A stretch of 64,000 nucleotides of DNA from Glandiceps talaboti (Eukaryota > Hemichordata > Enteropneusta > Spengelidae): contig NC_135555.1 in the NCBI RefSeq assembly GCF_964340395.1, positions 18,317,115 through 18,381,114 of the forward strand, given 5' to 3'. The translations under genes and the position numbers were made by a program. Within the stretch, counting starts at the first letter, position 1. Every line of letters starts with the position of its first letter. A model generated the notes under the pieces. It was not told the DNA's origin. It ran no database searches and saw only the letters and a program-made list of their open reading frames with translations. Of the stretch, positions 40,387 through 53,735 are shown in pieces.

Positions 40387-40751
40387 TTGTCTGCATGGTT
40401 CCGGTTACCCGACCCCACCTAGTGTTTCACTGCTGACCCTAAACATTTTGTTATGTATTCAAGAAAAAAATAAATAAAATTGCGAAAATTGTGAAGTCTC
40501 GCCAGAAATAGTGAATATGGGAACTGAGTGAATGTGGAAACTGACATCCACTTAAAAAAGACAATACAAAACTGTTCTTCCAATCTGTAATGGCTGTACA
40601 TCTGATGAGCAGAAACCAATAACACAGAGACTAAATGGAAAACAACGGAAAACATAACTACTTGAACTAGACACTCGCATATGAAAAAATATAAAATAAA
40701 AATCTACCTACCCCACCTATTCTAAAATTGAGTGTAATCAGAACCACACAA
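40387..40751 (-). mobile_element. MITE-like element, family A, copy 3, inserted in a tandem array
   Basis: About 365 bp, inverted relative to copy 1. It starts TTGTCTGCATGGTTCCGGTT and ends GAACCACACAA, with the same core. Units of a ~105-bp tandem array lie on both sides (40265-40380 and 40765 onward), so the element appears to have landed inside that array. Confidence 0.7.
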
Positions 40752-41205
40752 TTTTTTTCATTAGGTCTATTCACATGTATGCTTGATACTATCACGTATA
40801 TATTTCATTATTATTATATTACCAAAACCATGGCGACAAGTTTCTGTATATAATTTTCACTCCTATGTATACCGGTATAGATATTACATGTACACTGTAT
40901 GGTTGATATTATCACATTATGTGTGTATGTCATTATATATTACCAAAATGATGATGACACTGTCGCTGATTTTTGCTTTTGGGTATTCATATTGTATGGT
41001 AAATACTATCACATATATCACACATGGATATTATATATTTCATAAAACCAAACTCACAACGACACTGTCTCTAATTCTATATACAGATAATTCATAATTG
41101 TATGGTTGATACAATATGGTATACACATGTACAAGTATACAAAAATCATGATGACACTTTGATGCTGTTCCCCAATATTTTTCTTTGTTTAGCCAAGGAA
41201 AGTAC

Positions 41206-41334
41206 GAGTGGCCAAAGGGGCCTTTGTCAACAACCCTTAGGTTAAAAGTATTTTCTGGCTGAATGGTGACATAGAACGACCAGAGTATATATTCCATATT
41301 TTTTGTTCAACTTGGCTCATGCATGGTATAATGC
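41206..41334. repeat. Dispersed repeat D, internally deleted copy
   Basis: About 129 bp. It matches the two ends and one internal block of 32989-33299 but lacks roughly 150 bp between GAATGG(T/A)GACATA and the CCAGAGTATATATTCC block. It lies within the 40.26-41.43 kb array. Confidence 0.55.
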
Positions 41335-41741
41335 CTCCTCAGTGTTTTCACTCATACAAAACTAAGGTATAAAATATGGTCGAATACTATATCACATATC
41401 TGTATTGGAACATTACCAATATTTTTTGGGATAGTTTTTTTAATGTTTTTTAAATAAACTATATTCGGTCAATAACAGATTTGATTATCAATAATGTCGT
41501 CATTAATTATCTTTCTTTCTTCAATTATCAGTATAGAAGTTGTCTTTTTATATATTGTGTGATTAAGAATGTATTTATCATGCAATGACATGACAGGCAA
41601 AAACTTAATAACAATCAAATCTTTTAAATGAAACAGAAATTAAAACTTAAATCAGCTTGGATTAATAACTTTGAAAAAAAATAGTCACTTTATTTTAAAA
41701 TAACAAAAAGATGGGTAAAAAAGACTAAAGAAAAGACTAAT

Positions 41742-41869
41742 ATGTATGTACATACATACGTACGCATGCACGCACGCACACATATATGTACATACGTACG
41801 TACGTATGTATGTATGTATGTATGTATGTATGTATGTATGTATGTATGTATGTATGTATGTATGTATGT
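41742..41869. repeat. (GTAT)n with TACG/GCAC flank
   Basis: About 16 pure GTAT units (41803-41869), preceded by mixed ACATAC, CGCACGCACACA and TACGTACGTACG. Confidence 0.95.
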
Positions 41870-42221
41870 CTTGGTTTGTATGATTGGTCTTACAATTTTG
41901 AATATCTATTTGTTCTTCACTTCTGAATCATTGCTAAAACAGCATGAGTTAACATATACCTATATTATATTAACTTTTTTTATTTTTTATAAATAAGATA
42001 ACTGTTTCATTGCCTTCTGATTGCTGTTCAACTATTAATGTCTCTGAGTGACCAATTTGTACTTGTACACTTACTAACCGTCACACTACATTGACATGAT
42101 CTAGAACAGAAAACCAAATACAAAACTTGGCAGGATAAACATACAAGGGTACCGGTGTCGTTGAAATAGAAACCCAAGTCCAAATTAAACCTGAAAAGTT
42201 CTGGAATATCCAAACATCTGA

Positions 42222-42735
42222 CCACCTTAGTAAAAACACAAAAACATTCAAGTGAAGCAGAAAACGTGAGAGTTTCTGAATAGACTCATATATTCAACCA
42301 AGTTGACAGAATGAGTAAATCTACATGCAGAATAAACCGATAGTATAAAACCTAACACCACCCACCTTAACAAAAACACAGCATACAGGTGAAATCAGAG
42401 TAGAAACCCCTACATACAAAGCCTTGGAGACTCTGCAGATAGATTTATACTAAACCACCTTAACAAAAACATGGCGTGCAAATGTAATATACATGATACA
42501 GAATAGACACCCGGATACAAAAGCGGAGAAGTTCAAGCTTTAACCACCCGCCTTAACAAAAATAAAACATACAGGTAGAAATCAAAGTAAAAAACCCTAG
42601 ACACAAAACCGGAGAAGCTCTGGATAGCTTTAACCACTTGACCACCTTAACAAAAAAAAAAGCATACAGGTAAAATCAAAGTAGAAACCGTAGACACAAA
42701 ACCGGAGAAGCTCTGGGTCGATTTAACCACCTGAA
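42222..42735. repeat. 93-bp minisatellite, about five units
   Basis: CCACCTTAACAAAAA-type starts occur near 42222, 42362, 42455, 42548, 42642 and 42727. The middle spacings are 93, 93 and 94 bp. Each unit also has CATACAGGT(G/A)(A)AATCA, GTAGAAACC and GGAGAAGCTCTGG-like blocks. Confidence 0.8.
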
Positions 42736-44449
42736 CTAAAACACATACAATGTTACGGACTACAATCTAAGCTGTCTGCTGTCAGACATTGTGTGTATGT
42801 ACAGTTCATATTTCTCCCACTCAATGATGTTACAGGAGACTCGCAAAACCCCCACAAGTACACTTTGCAAGAATTCTTTACAGTGGTTAGGTTAGTAATG
42901 TCTACTAATCCCCTCCTGATAGGTAGAGTGTTGACATTATTGTTTACAGAAAGCAAACAAATGCCACAGTTGATAGCAACCTAATCTAGTTCTACAACAC
43001 CCTTGAATAAGGGTTTTATTTTAAAGTACTCCAAAGAAAAAAAACTCTAGGACTTCCCTACATCGTTCTTTCAAACAACCCCTTACATTTTTTGACGTCT
43101 GGTATATATTTTCTTTCCACTCAAGAGGAGAGTGTGTTTTCGTAAGTTCGTGTATCTACAGTACTAATGCTTTTTTACTATAATTCCCCCAATAAATTTG
43201 TTAAATGTAACACACCGTCTGTGTAGACTTCATCATCAAAAGCATAGTACCACACAAGCAGTTTCATAAATCTCTACTCCATTTCATATTCAGGTTTTTC
43301 TGGGGGGTGGGGTGGGGGGAATAGATTGCCACAAACTTGGTAATGAGGGGGTGGGGGAAGGGTAGCCAGAGGAGGAAGAAATCGGAATAAGATACAGTGT
43401 AAGAAGGGGTGTTGAAAACCAAAAGCCACAGATATAGGTACGTTTACCCATAAAAAATATTTTAGACATTTAAGTTGGATTATTGTGATTCTCTCTGCAT
43501 ACCTATTCATCTTTCTCAGTCAACAAATCTTATACTGTTAAAATTCATTTTCCATAAATAATAAAAAAAGAAGAAAAGATGTTAAAAATTGAAAACACAT
43601 TTTTCAATACACACAATATTACAATAGCATATGGCAAAAGCTGATGAAAGTTACAGATGAGAGTTAGAGGGAACACTTTTTGTTGTATTCACAAAGCCCC
43701 TCTGAAATTTCCAATTACCCCCTACAAACCCCATTATTGTGGTAAAGTCCAATTGTTTGGTATAAATCAGGTTGGCCTTTCCATTTCAGAATAAGGGTAG
43801 GAGAATCTAAGAGGGTTACAGATGGAGGGTTGCTGTAAAACTGAATGGATAAATAAACCAATGCATGCGTCCATTAGAACATATGGGAATGAGTCTTTGT
43901 TGTCAAATACAATAATAACAACATATACTATAAAATACAAAATTACTTTCTCTCGGAGTCAGTGCAATTCATGTATGAAATAACATCAATGCCTAACACA
44001 GCTCGATCATAAGTTTAGCTGTAAATTTATTTTTACTTGCAAAAATAGTTGGACTATTACTGGATGAACTCAAGGCAAAATTACCAATCAGTTTTGACTT
44101 TGACAACACAGAGAAGAAACTAAACAGCAAACAGCACTCACCAGAATAACAGATTGTTAATCTCTCTCCTTTTTTGTTAATTCCCGGCGATGATAAAATG
44201 GCAGTTATACCTCTGAGCAAAAATTGACTGTCCACACTATGACAATATCCTACAACCTGTGTTTGTAATCCAACAAAAGCATGGTACATATAAACAGTTG
44301 ATTCTCTTCTTTAGTAACTTGCAGCATATTGGACACGAGTCTATCCTTATGTCGTAACTGTGGCACCACCCTGCCACTGAATATTTTACGTCATATGATC
44401 CAGTCGTCCCCCAGACTGTTACATCAGATTATAAATCTGCTCAGACCTC

Positions 44450-44830
44450 ATAAGTACCAACCAATTTCCCCGCCACCAAATGTTTATTCAAAGTTCTTAT
44501 TTTTCTGTAATTCTTTTTTTGTAGTATGGTTATAATCCTACAAATTTATTGTTAGTCTGTGTCATTTTAGCTCTACTGAAAAATTACTTGTACATGATAA
44601 ATTGTTTAAAATTCTTATTTTTCAATAACTTTTTGTACCGTATCAAACATTTCAAACATTTCCCCACCAAAATAGGTGGCTAAATTTGTTCACTTTTTTG
44701 CTACAATTTTTATCGTACCTAATACTTTCCCGCCAAAAAAAGTTAATTGAAAATGTCAATTTTTCAGTAAATTTTTTGGAACATCCTAACTTTATTTTAA
44801 AATCTCGCATAAAAATATTCTTCCGTTTGA
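44450..44830. repeat. Degenerate AT-rich tandem repeat, period about 90-100 bp
   Basis: CCCCGCCACCAAATG, CCCCACCAAAATAGG and CCCGCCAAAAAAAG blocks are spaced roughly regularly and separated by TTCTTATTTTTC(T/A)GTAA-like sequence. Three to four diverged units. Confidence 0.45.
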
Positions 44831-45801
44831 AATAATGCCAAAATTTAGATGCAAAATAATGATTTTTTTTTAAGTGTAAATATTTCTGAACTGCATTACG
44901 CAGGTCAACTACAGCTTGTACTAGTCTAGTTCCTATATGGTATCATTACGATTTACCTCCACTCTTTAATTAGAGACCACACTGGCATCCAAACTAAACC
45001 TGTACATGAAGAAGCATATTTTCTGTTTAATTAACAGACTGGTACATCCACATGACTATTTTACGATTGGTTCATTAAAGACAAAAGGGTTACATCGCTT
45101 ACAATTCAGTACAAATAATCAACAACATTATCCAAAAAAAAAAACCCCAAAAACTAAAGACCATAACATGACACATAAAATTTCATACATTGCAGAGAAC
45201 GACAATCTTCAATATGTATCTATTGTTAGGCAGAACATAATCTTAACAATCCGCAATATGGACTGTACCACTAAAAACTCTACAATACACCAGATACCAT
45301 CTTGTCCACGGTTTAGCCCATTCAAATTTTGCCATACACATTTTCGTTTTCAGACATATAATTTGAAAAGCCTTTGCGATACAAACTGAAAATGATTTTC
45401 TGTACTGAAGACTTCAAAGTAATAAAATATTTATAGCTGAGATATCATTGGGATGAAAATTTGAGAAAAATGTAATATTAATTGATATGAAAATGACTTT
45501 CATATCTTCATGATTTTCAGATATTTTTAGATCTAAAATATTTTCCTTATTATATAATAAAGATATGGCAATGATTTTGACAAATTATAGATTTAATTAA
45601 AAAATTTCACAATTTCTTGAAAATTTAAATATAACTTTTATGCATGAAAAAATGTACAATTACAAATTTCTTAAATAAAATTATTCATTTTTTTCTAAAT
45701 AACAATGTTATATATATGTACATCAACATCTTCTGACGAGTGATTTACTCACGAAACAGGCTTGTAGAGACAAAAAACCCGACTTGATTTTCTCCTACCC
45801 T

Positions 45802-45933
<132 letters not shown>

Positions 45934-46713
45934 ATGACTTATTACAAGAAATTTGTTTTTCTTTTATAATCTTTGGAGAGAAACTGAATTCGTTCCTGAA
46001 TGATTTATATTCCAAATAACTAATTTGTTTTGCTTTTCTGCCAATTAGTTTGTTAATTTCAACGTCTTGTGGATAAGATCACGAAAAGATCATATTGTTT
46101 TCGCTATAAAATGGCCTACAAAGCAATCTGACTAAAATAACACACCAGAGTGTCATTATCCGTTCACTATACAATCCCATCATGAAACAAAGCATTCACA
46201 ACAAAGGAGAAGATCTCAATTGAAGATATGTACAAAATAGAACCAAGAACCATTTTAAATTCAAAATACATTTGAAATATAATATAAAGAAAATATGTCT
46301 TTTTATTAATTCACGAATTCTTTTATGAATTAAAAAAAAAATTGAGAGAAAATTCTAAATATTAGTCAAGTTGTGTAGAGTAACTGGAAGCTAAAGAAGA
46401 GAGAATGTGTATGGATGGATGGATGCCTTCAATGCTTATGCACCTGTATGGCTATGATTGCTGTAGCCTGCAGCATGTGACCACGCACCTGCTACACTCA
46501 TCCGTTTACACTTAGTGTTTCAGTTGTCCGACTGCCTTGCACCTGCACATAAGGACTAAGATATCCAGCCCCATCAAACAATTTGGCATTAATTACTGAT
46601 ATTGCATCATATTGGCTCCCTTGCTTATTTCAGTGAGCTATTGACCCAAGGTTTATTCTGAACAATACAGCCTATATCTGGCACATACAACACTCAGCCC
46701 TATGTAAGTATAC

Positions 46714-46849
<136 letters not shown>

Positions 46850-46857
46850 GCTGGACT

Positions 46858-46970
46858 CTTTTTTTTTTTTATAGTATAGCGACCACCCCCTACAGAGCTT
46901 GGTTCGATTCCGTGAGACATTTCCCGCCTTTATTGAATATTTCCAGATGGTGGGCTCTGGCCAAGATAAA
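46858..46970 (+). repeat. Possible tRNA-derived SINE fragment
   Basis: GGTTCGATTCC at 46900-46910 matches the tRNA B-box consensus. It is followed by non-repetitive sequence containing TGGTGGGCTCTGGCCAAG. I cannot identify a good A box or a foldable tRNA body, so this is only a suggestion. Confidence 0.25.
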
Positions 46971-47499
46971 AATGGATGCTTAAGATGTTTAGATATGTTT
47001 AATAAAATATCGCTTATGAACGGAAACGCTGATGAATGAAAAAAGATAATTAACAGAGAGTGGGAAAAGGGACAGCTTATGTCTCGCCTACGTCAGACCA
47101 CTTAAAATATGTACTGTATGAAATATGTAGGTAGATAAACTCGTTAGCGACACATTGCACTATCCCAGTTAAAAACTATGATGAGAAACGTTCAGGTGGT
47201 AATTATATATTCGATCATTATCTAACATAAATTTGAAAACCTTAGGAAATATGCAATGTCACTGTCTGAATGACACATACAAATTCAAAATGAATAAAAA
47301 TTACATCTTATGAAATTTGTGTAATTACTGTATTTCATTGCTCATAAATTCTTTCCATCAAAATGTTCTTTTTTTTTTAGTGTCATTCCCAATAATTTTG
47401 ATGTTTTATTGATATTAGACATTTTTTTACATTCTGGCCTCTATGAATAATGTTTTCTTTTGATTAATTTACCATTTGTCACAGCTGTTTTATCATAAC

Positions 47500-48240
47500 T
47501 TCACAGTTGTAAGAACGTTACATATTCTTTTAAGTTTCTCATCAAATAAAAAGTGTCGATTTCACAGTCTATTTTTATTCACTCTGTCAAAATACTGTAC
47601 GATTCATGACCTCTTTTTTCACGATAAGTCCTTACTCGTCAAAATAATATACATTGTACATGATATTTCTGTCGTCATTCAGTCCAAATAGTGTACATTT
47701 CGTGACTTATTTCACAATAATTCTTTAGTTAGTCAAAATATCATATATTTCATGTTGTTTTTTTTGTGTACATGATGGTCCCAGACCCCACTTTGTAAAA
47801 CACAGTATATTTTCATTTTTTTCCACTACATGTCTTTATACTCATTTCACAATTCTTGAAATTTACGATAAATTCTCATTTTGAATAAATAGTCTATATT
47901 TTGTGATTTTCACAATAAAGTCTCATTCTGAATCAGCAGAAACAAAGTAAATTTCATGAATTTTTTTTCTGCTCCAAAATAAGCTCATACATAGTCAATA
48001 TAGCATACATTGCATGATCTTTTTTTCAAGTTCACAGTCATGCTCCCAATGAGTAGAAGTATAAGTATCGTATAATTTACAGTCTATTCATTCATTCATA
48101 CAAATATCATTTCTTTGTAACTGTTAATTATATAAATATCACACAATATTAAATATTCAAAGACTACAAATTTCATAATCTATTTTATAATCAGGGGATA
48201 TTTTATGGAAATTTTTATTCAAAATTTTCAGTCTGTTTAT
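47500..48240. repeat. Degenerate minisatellite, period about 60-70 bp
   Basis: Variants of TTTCACAATAAGTCCTTACT, then GTCAAAATAATATACATTTC and ATGAT, recur about ten times through this AT-rich stretch (for example near 47620, 47710, 47920 and 47980). Divergence is high, so unit number and ends are approximate. Confidence 0.5.
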
Positions 48241-50857
48241 TCATCTCTGTAGCTGTATTATCCAAATATTTTGATTGTTTCTCATTTTAATATCTAAAAA
48301 AATTCATCACATTTGATTCAAGATAAGTGAAAACTAATTGAAATTGATGTACAAGAATTTCAACATTTATTTCTTCATAAACGTGAACATTATTTGATAT
48401 CAGATCATAATCATTACAGCTGCATCTAAAAAAAAAAAAAAATTTCATGATCCGTTTTGAAGGATACACCCCATTTAATTTCTGTAAATTTCATCTGATG
48501 AATATTCATGCACTATAATTTCTCCTTATCTGTTCAATGATCACTTTTTCAATATCAGTTCTTAATATCTTAATAGTGTTCTTTTATGCATAATAAGGTG
48601 AAGATAATAAAAAGTGTCAATTTCAATGTCTGTTTTCTCAAGGAAGTTAAGACATAACTCTAAGCTTTCCCACCCTTACTCCTCATCTCTGGACCTATGT
48701 TTTCTCAATTTACATTTTTTTTTTTTGACAGGTGTGGTCTATTTTTAAAATCATATTGTTTTGTCTCTACATTTGACGTCCTATATACATAATTCACAAA
48801 TGGGGAAAACATACGACACATGCAGGTATTTCTCACTCGTACAAATATCCATCTGGCAAAACAGAAAACTAAAAACTCTTGACAAAATATGCTGGTATAC
48901 TCTTGACAGGCCCCCTGATGCAATATGGACAGTGGATAAGTCTCTCCTGGTAAACTCAATTCTACTGTACACACCAATATGAGGGTCCCTCTGTTTTTCC
49001 TGCACAATGGCCATAAATACATCCACTGCTATACAGCTGGATATCAAAATAGACTTTCTGTTTTTGTACCAATGTTCATTATTCCGTTGTTATACTGTTA
49101 CAATACAAATACAAAAAAAAAAAAACCCACAAAATATAAAATTTAATATTATATCAAAAACTTGGCAGTCATTTTTGTTAACATAAGAATTTTATCAGTG
49201 TTAATTATTGAAATGATATAATATTTGCTTCACAAACAGCACTTGGTTTTTATTCTATCATTTTAACCTACTCTTAATTTTTTAAATTTTCACTATTATG
49301 ATGTAATTTATCAAACTATACCCCTCTCCTCCCATAATCCTATAATCGTCTGCAATCATTCCATGACAGAAAGTGTTACATTTATTTGAACAAGTGATAA
49401 TTTTCTTTTGTCAATATAATTCGACGTAATCTGTTATGAATATAAATTTTGTGAATGGAAAGATGGTATATAATTAAGCAACTAAAACATTACCTGAAAA
49501 TTTTAGTACATTATTTTTCAATATTAGAAAAAAACATGACAAAAGATAATTACAATAGTCTTTTCAAATGACATTCACACTTTTTACCGCTTCGGAGAAT
49601 ATTTTCTACCTAAATTTGATATCATTGACATTTTTCTTAAAATTTTGCCCCCTTTTATTTTATTTTCCATACTTCTAACTGAATGTCACAAAATAATTTT
49701 TCCTGGAATATTTTTATGATAATACATTTTTTTTACCTTCAAATGTCATTTGGAAAATACTACAACTTTTTACACAGACACAAAATTATCTTCATATAAT
49801 ATTCTTATATGAACGAAAAGAAAAACTTCTACTGCGAATAAAACTGAAAAGGCAAGGCGAGAGAAAATATCACAATTTCTAGATTACCAATATTGTCTAT
49901 ATAATTCTTTTGAAATGATGTTTTTCTTGCTACAGGGATGCTTCGTACGGGCAGGTATAAGGGTGATAATAGAATAAAGCTGACGTTTATAGTGCCCATA
50001 TGGTGCCAATAGAATAGGAGACATCGCAAATATGTTGACAACATATGGTGACACACAACAGGCCTTAGTACTACACACACACAAAAAAACCCGTACTTTT
50101 CAAATACAGCTTTGCAGCTTACACAACGACAAAAAAAAAAAACCCAGCCTTCAGACAGCTGACATCATATTAACTACAGATAAAAAGTTCTGCTTCCCTG
50201 TTTACATTGTTCCCATTTTTTATTGAATAGGTATTGACAACTAATTTTTCACCTGAAAACAGGGGAAAGGAAAAAAAAATAACACAACATATGGCCGATG
50301 CTCATCTAAATACAAGAAGAGCGAGGTCGCTTGTCTCACTCCACTGGAACAATATGCAACCTAATTGTCGGCATACACAAGGAACTCAAGTGTGTCATCC
50401 TTCCGAGAGTATTTTGTCGGTGAGAAGATCACAAGTTGCCTGACAAGCTGTCTGTCCTAACTTTGTCTGGCTTTTTGCAAAAAACATAATGTTATTTTTT
50501 ACCAAGGATTTTGGCTAAGGCTGTAGGGATTAGTATAATAACTAACAGAGTACATATACACATTGGTGACCTTAAAGATACACATGTCACTTTGGATGTA
50601 TGGGTTCAAGATGTGACAATAAGATAAGATTTGATTAGTGTAGACCTAACAGTATACTAGATAGCCAGTCTAAACTATTACTCTTGCAATTTCTCAGACC
50701 TCCATGATCTGCACTGTATAATGCTAATGCTACTAAATGTCAAAATCAGAATCAAATTATGCTTGCTTAAATCTCCTGTCTCTGATTTCAATGTGGTTAA
50801 GAACATTTTCACTTACAAGTATACTGTAAACAAATTGACAGCTTGTGTTGCAGATAT

Positions 50858-51204
50858 ATAATATATATATATATACACACACACAAAGCACCAAAAAAAT
50901 TACATAATACACAGCACATACAGATTCACTAAAAACATGTAATACATGCAATACATACATACATACATACGTACGTACATATGTACGTACGTACGTACAT
51001 ACATACATGCATACATTGTACATACATATGTACATACATACATACATACATACATACATACATACATGCATACATACATGTATTACATACATACATAAGT
51101 ACACACATACATACACAAACATACATACATACATACATACATACATACATACATACATACATGCATGCATGCATACACATGCACACACACAAACACACAC
51201 ATAA
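50858..51204. repeat. (TA)n, (AC)n and long (CATA)n compound microsatellite
   Basis: A short TATA/CACA tract at 50858-50884, then CATA units with GTAC-rich interruptions from 50946 to about 51204. It ends about 0.2 kb from the donor of exon 1. Long open frames on both strands are repeat translations. Confidence 0.95.
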
Positions 51205-51415
51205 CAATGACACATACACAAAATAAATATTTACAGATTTACAAAGACAACAATTAAAAAATTAAATATTTCAAAGTATGAGTGCGATTTCATGAACATG
51301 AATATTACCACCACAGTACAAAAAATTTAATTGAAACACCGATAAAAATTTAAAAAAAAGAAGCCATAGATAGCAAAATAGAACAAAATAAAATAAACAA
51401 AATACTACAGCTTAC

Positions 51416-51656
51416 GTTTTGGCCTATGATACTCAAAGCTGAAAGCCCCGTGATAAAGTCCAGTGTTCTGATGTGCATGCGACTGCATCAATTTGGACAG
51501 AGTCAATGGCTTGCGTTCATATTCTGTGGTGTTCACTGATGTCGTAGTAGTAGTACTGTTATTGTTGTTGGTGACGTCCTGTTCCATCATACCGTTATCG
51601 CCGCCTGCACTCAAAGTAGCAGTAGAAAGACGGTGGTTACCAGAAGTCTTTCTCAT
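51416..51656 (-). CDS. First coding exon of a probable MTG/ETO-family (RUNX1T1/CBFA2T/nervy-like) transcriptional co-repressor
   Basis: This exon encodes 80 complete codons plus one base. The ATG at 51656-51654 has A at -3, and an in-frame TGA lies two codons upstream (51662-51660), so the start is well defined. The exon ends in CCAAAAC followed by GTAAGC, a good donor in phase 1. The product is hydrophilic, with an Asn/Thr-rich low-complexity stretch at about residues 31-40 and a better-structured tail (KPLTLSKLMQ, then GLYHGAFSFEYHRPK). No signal peptide or membrane segment is visible. Splicing to the exon at 719-877 keeps the frame and gives FEYHRPKHYIEPNMPDSP, which resembles the FEY...KH..MPDSP region at the N terminus of one RUNX1T1 isoform. 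MTG proteins are nuclear co-repressor scaffolds that recruit HDAC, NCoR and Sin3 complexes. The first-exon sequence alone is not diagnostic. The exon call is firm and the family call is inferred from exon 2. Confidence 0.7.
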
Positions 51657-52600
51657 AGTTCAGACTCAGAGAAAGCAAGAGAGTGTGTGTGTGCTCACGA
51701 CTAGAACTGTCAAATGGGTCTTCAGGTGCAACACATACAGACTGCACATTCAATAGATGTGCACCACAAAAAAAAATAAAATTGTCACTCAGATCCTCAG
51801 GATATTTGTGCAGTTTTAGTGTAGCGTAATTTTCGACGGAGAGAGAAAAAAAAATCAGCCAGGTGCAGTTTTTTTTTGATGTTTTTTTTTTGGTCCACTT
51901 AACTTCCAGGAAATATTGGCACAGTTGATGATAGCTGTAGTAGTAAAATGAATGAAAATATGAAGCCTGATAAACACGTCACCATAGATCAAATCCTTAG
52001 CACTGTAATGTAATGTAATGTACTGTTACAAAACTACATCTGCATTCAAGTGAAATCTGTGTAACTCCGAATTTTTTTTTTTTTTGAAAAAAAAAAATTA
52101 GCTCAAGCAGACAGATATATAGCTGTACAGCCAGCCGGTGTGAGTATTATCCGTATGGTGCAAGTGGCAGTGATGTAGTACGTTTACTGGCAGCATGCAG
52201 TAGGACACACATCACTCAATAATACGAAGCAGATACAATCTATAAGCAGCACTGCTGGCAGAGTGTGTACACTGATCGCTATTGGATGTCTGGTGACAAG
52301 GTTCCCACAGTCACAGAATATGACAGCAGCAGCAATAATAGTAGTAGTATATACACACCAGCAAACGATTTCCCTTTTTTTTCCTTTCCTGCGTTCTTCA
52401 AATATCTTAATCCAGTCTCTTTTTTCCTTATTATTGAAGTTTCCTTTCCCAGAACCCGGACAATGAATGAATGAATGAGTGAATGAATGAATCAATCCAA
52501 AAAAAAATATCCTCACAAAATATACAGCACGTAGCGTAGCACGTTGAGTGTGTCAGTTGAGTAGTACAACACAGCTGAAAGCCTTCACCTGATCACTGAG
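51657..52600 (-). promoter_or_regulatory. Putative 5' UTR and promoter region of the MTG-like gene
   Basis: This interval lies immediately upstream of the start codon in the gene's direction. It has an in-frame stop at 51662-51660 and no extension of the coding frame. It contains (GT)n near 51685, A/T runs near 51845-51890 and 52070-52097, a TAATG-type pentamer repeat near 52006-52022 and GCA/ATA/GTA triplets near 52323-52350. I cannot place the transcription start or a TATA box. The right boundary is arbitrary. Confidence 0.3.
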
Positions 52601-53708
52601 ATCAGTACACATGTAATACTGAAGGCTGGGAATTGCATTACTCGAGCCTCCCTGGCTGAGTTACAATATGTAAGAGCTGTTACCAGACACAAGGCCACAT
52701 ATGTTCAAGCTCTGTGCTAGAGTAAATGCATTATTATAATATTAATTGATTTCTCAGTCCGGCATATAGCATCATCTACCTGGTGGCATGGATGTAGCAA
52801 ATTACATGCTGGCGGAGTACGAATGCAGTCCATAAAATCGGAAGAAAAGTGTCCTGAAACGTTACTTTCTGAGATTTGGATGTTTGTACGAAGTAACAGT
52901 AACGACTGACCTAACCTTGTCTTGATCTGAGCCTCCTTTCTACACACACACACAATGTACACGTATAGACAAAAGCTGTGACTGAAAATCACTAGTATTT
53001 ACTCAAAGCTGAGGCGACCTCTCCGACTACAAGTTCAATTTCCCTGGGGAGGCTGGGTCTACAGCTGAGGCAGGGTGTGATGGTTAGCAAATAGAATGGC
53101 AAGCTGATGGAAACGTCAATATGCAACACCCCCTTTGTTGTACCTCATAGTCCTCTGTTGAACCAGTTGTTCACAGTGGCTGTTCCATTCAGTGCACATC
53201 TCCCCTTCGAATGCTGGCCTTGTCACAAGTGCAGTAACAACAACATATGCAGTGTAAGACATCCCATACATACATACACACACACACACAAACCTGTCCA
53301 AGCACACATGTGCGTAACCGATTCAAAAACCCATGTTTAAACAAAGTAACGCAGCCTGACACTCCACTTTTTATTGACTGTGGTTGGCAACTTGGGTAAT
53401 ACATTAACAAAATATTTATTCCCCTTTTCACTAACAAATTATTTGTGTTTACCACGGAATTAGAGGAATAACCGATTACGGAATGTAGCAGTCGGAATCC
53501 GACAGCAGATGTGGCCCCCTATGACAATTGACAATAGACACATGATGTGGCAGTACAGTTAATTCTCAATTTTACTGATGCGATGCGCGACTAAAAACGC
53601 AATTAGCTATGTGTCAAAAAATAAATGAAAATGAACATGTTTTTAGTATCTCTCCGGCATGCAAAGTGACACAAAAAATTAAGAATGATATAGCTTCCAT
53701 AAATTAAT

Positions 53709-53735
53709 GACACTTAAAAAAAAAAAAAAAAAAAA
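53709..53735. repeat. Poly-A run
   Basis: About 20 uninterrupted A bases followed by GGG. No retrotransposon body could be recognised next to it. Confidence 0.85.

Larger units (their letters stand above)
40265..41430. repeat. About 105-bp tandem array interrupted by two insertions
   Basis: TGTATGGTTGATACTATCAC-like starts occur near 40270, 40778, 40897, 40993, 41098 and 41375. Each is followed by CATTATATATTACCAAAA and GACACTGTC(T/G)CT(A/G)ATTTT. The array is split by the family A MITE at 40387-40751 and by repeat D at 41206-41334. Confidence 0.7.

Noticed and set aside
45006-45389. A 127-codon plus-strand frame
   Set aside because: The composition is that of AT-rich non-coding DNA (Asn, Lys, Thr, Ile, His) and no motif was seen.
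46895-46915. B-box-like GGTTCGATTCC considered as a tRNA gene
   Set aside because: No A box, acceptor stem or anticodon arm can be folded around it. It is kept only as a weak SINE suggestion.
52184-52516. A 110-codon minus-strand frame upstream of exon 1, considered as a coding upstream exon
   Set aside because: The start codon of exon 1 is preceded by an in-frame stop, and the frame has homopolymer-driven composition. It is more likely 5' UTR or promoter sequence.
53107-53340. Overlapping frames of 63-88 codons near 53.1-53.4 kb, considered as a transposon fragment
   Set aside because: No motif could be named, and the 3' part is an (AC)n tract.
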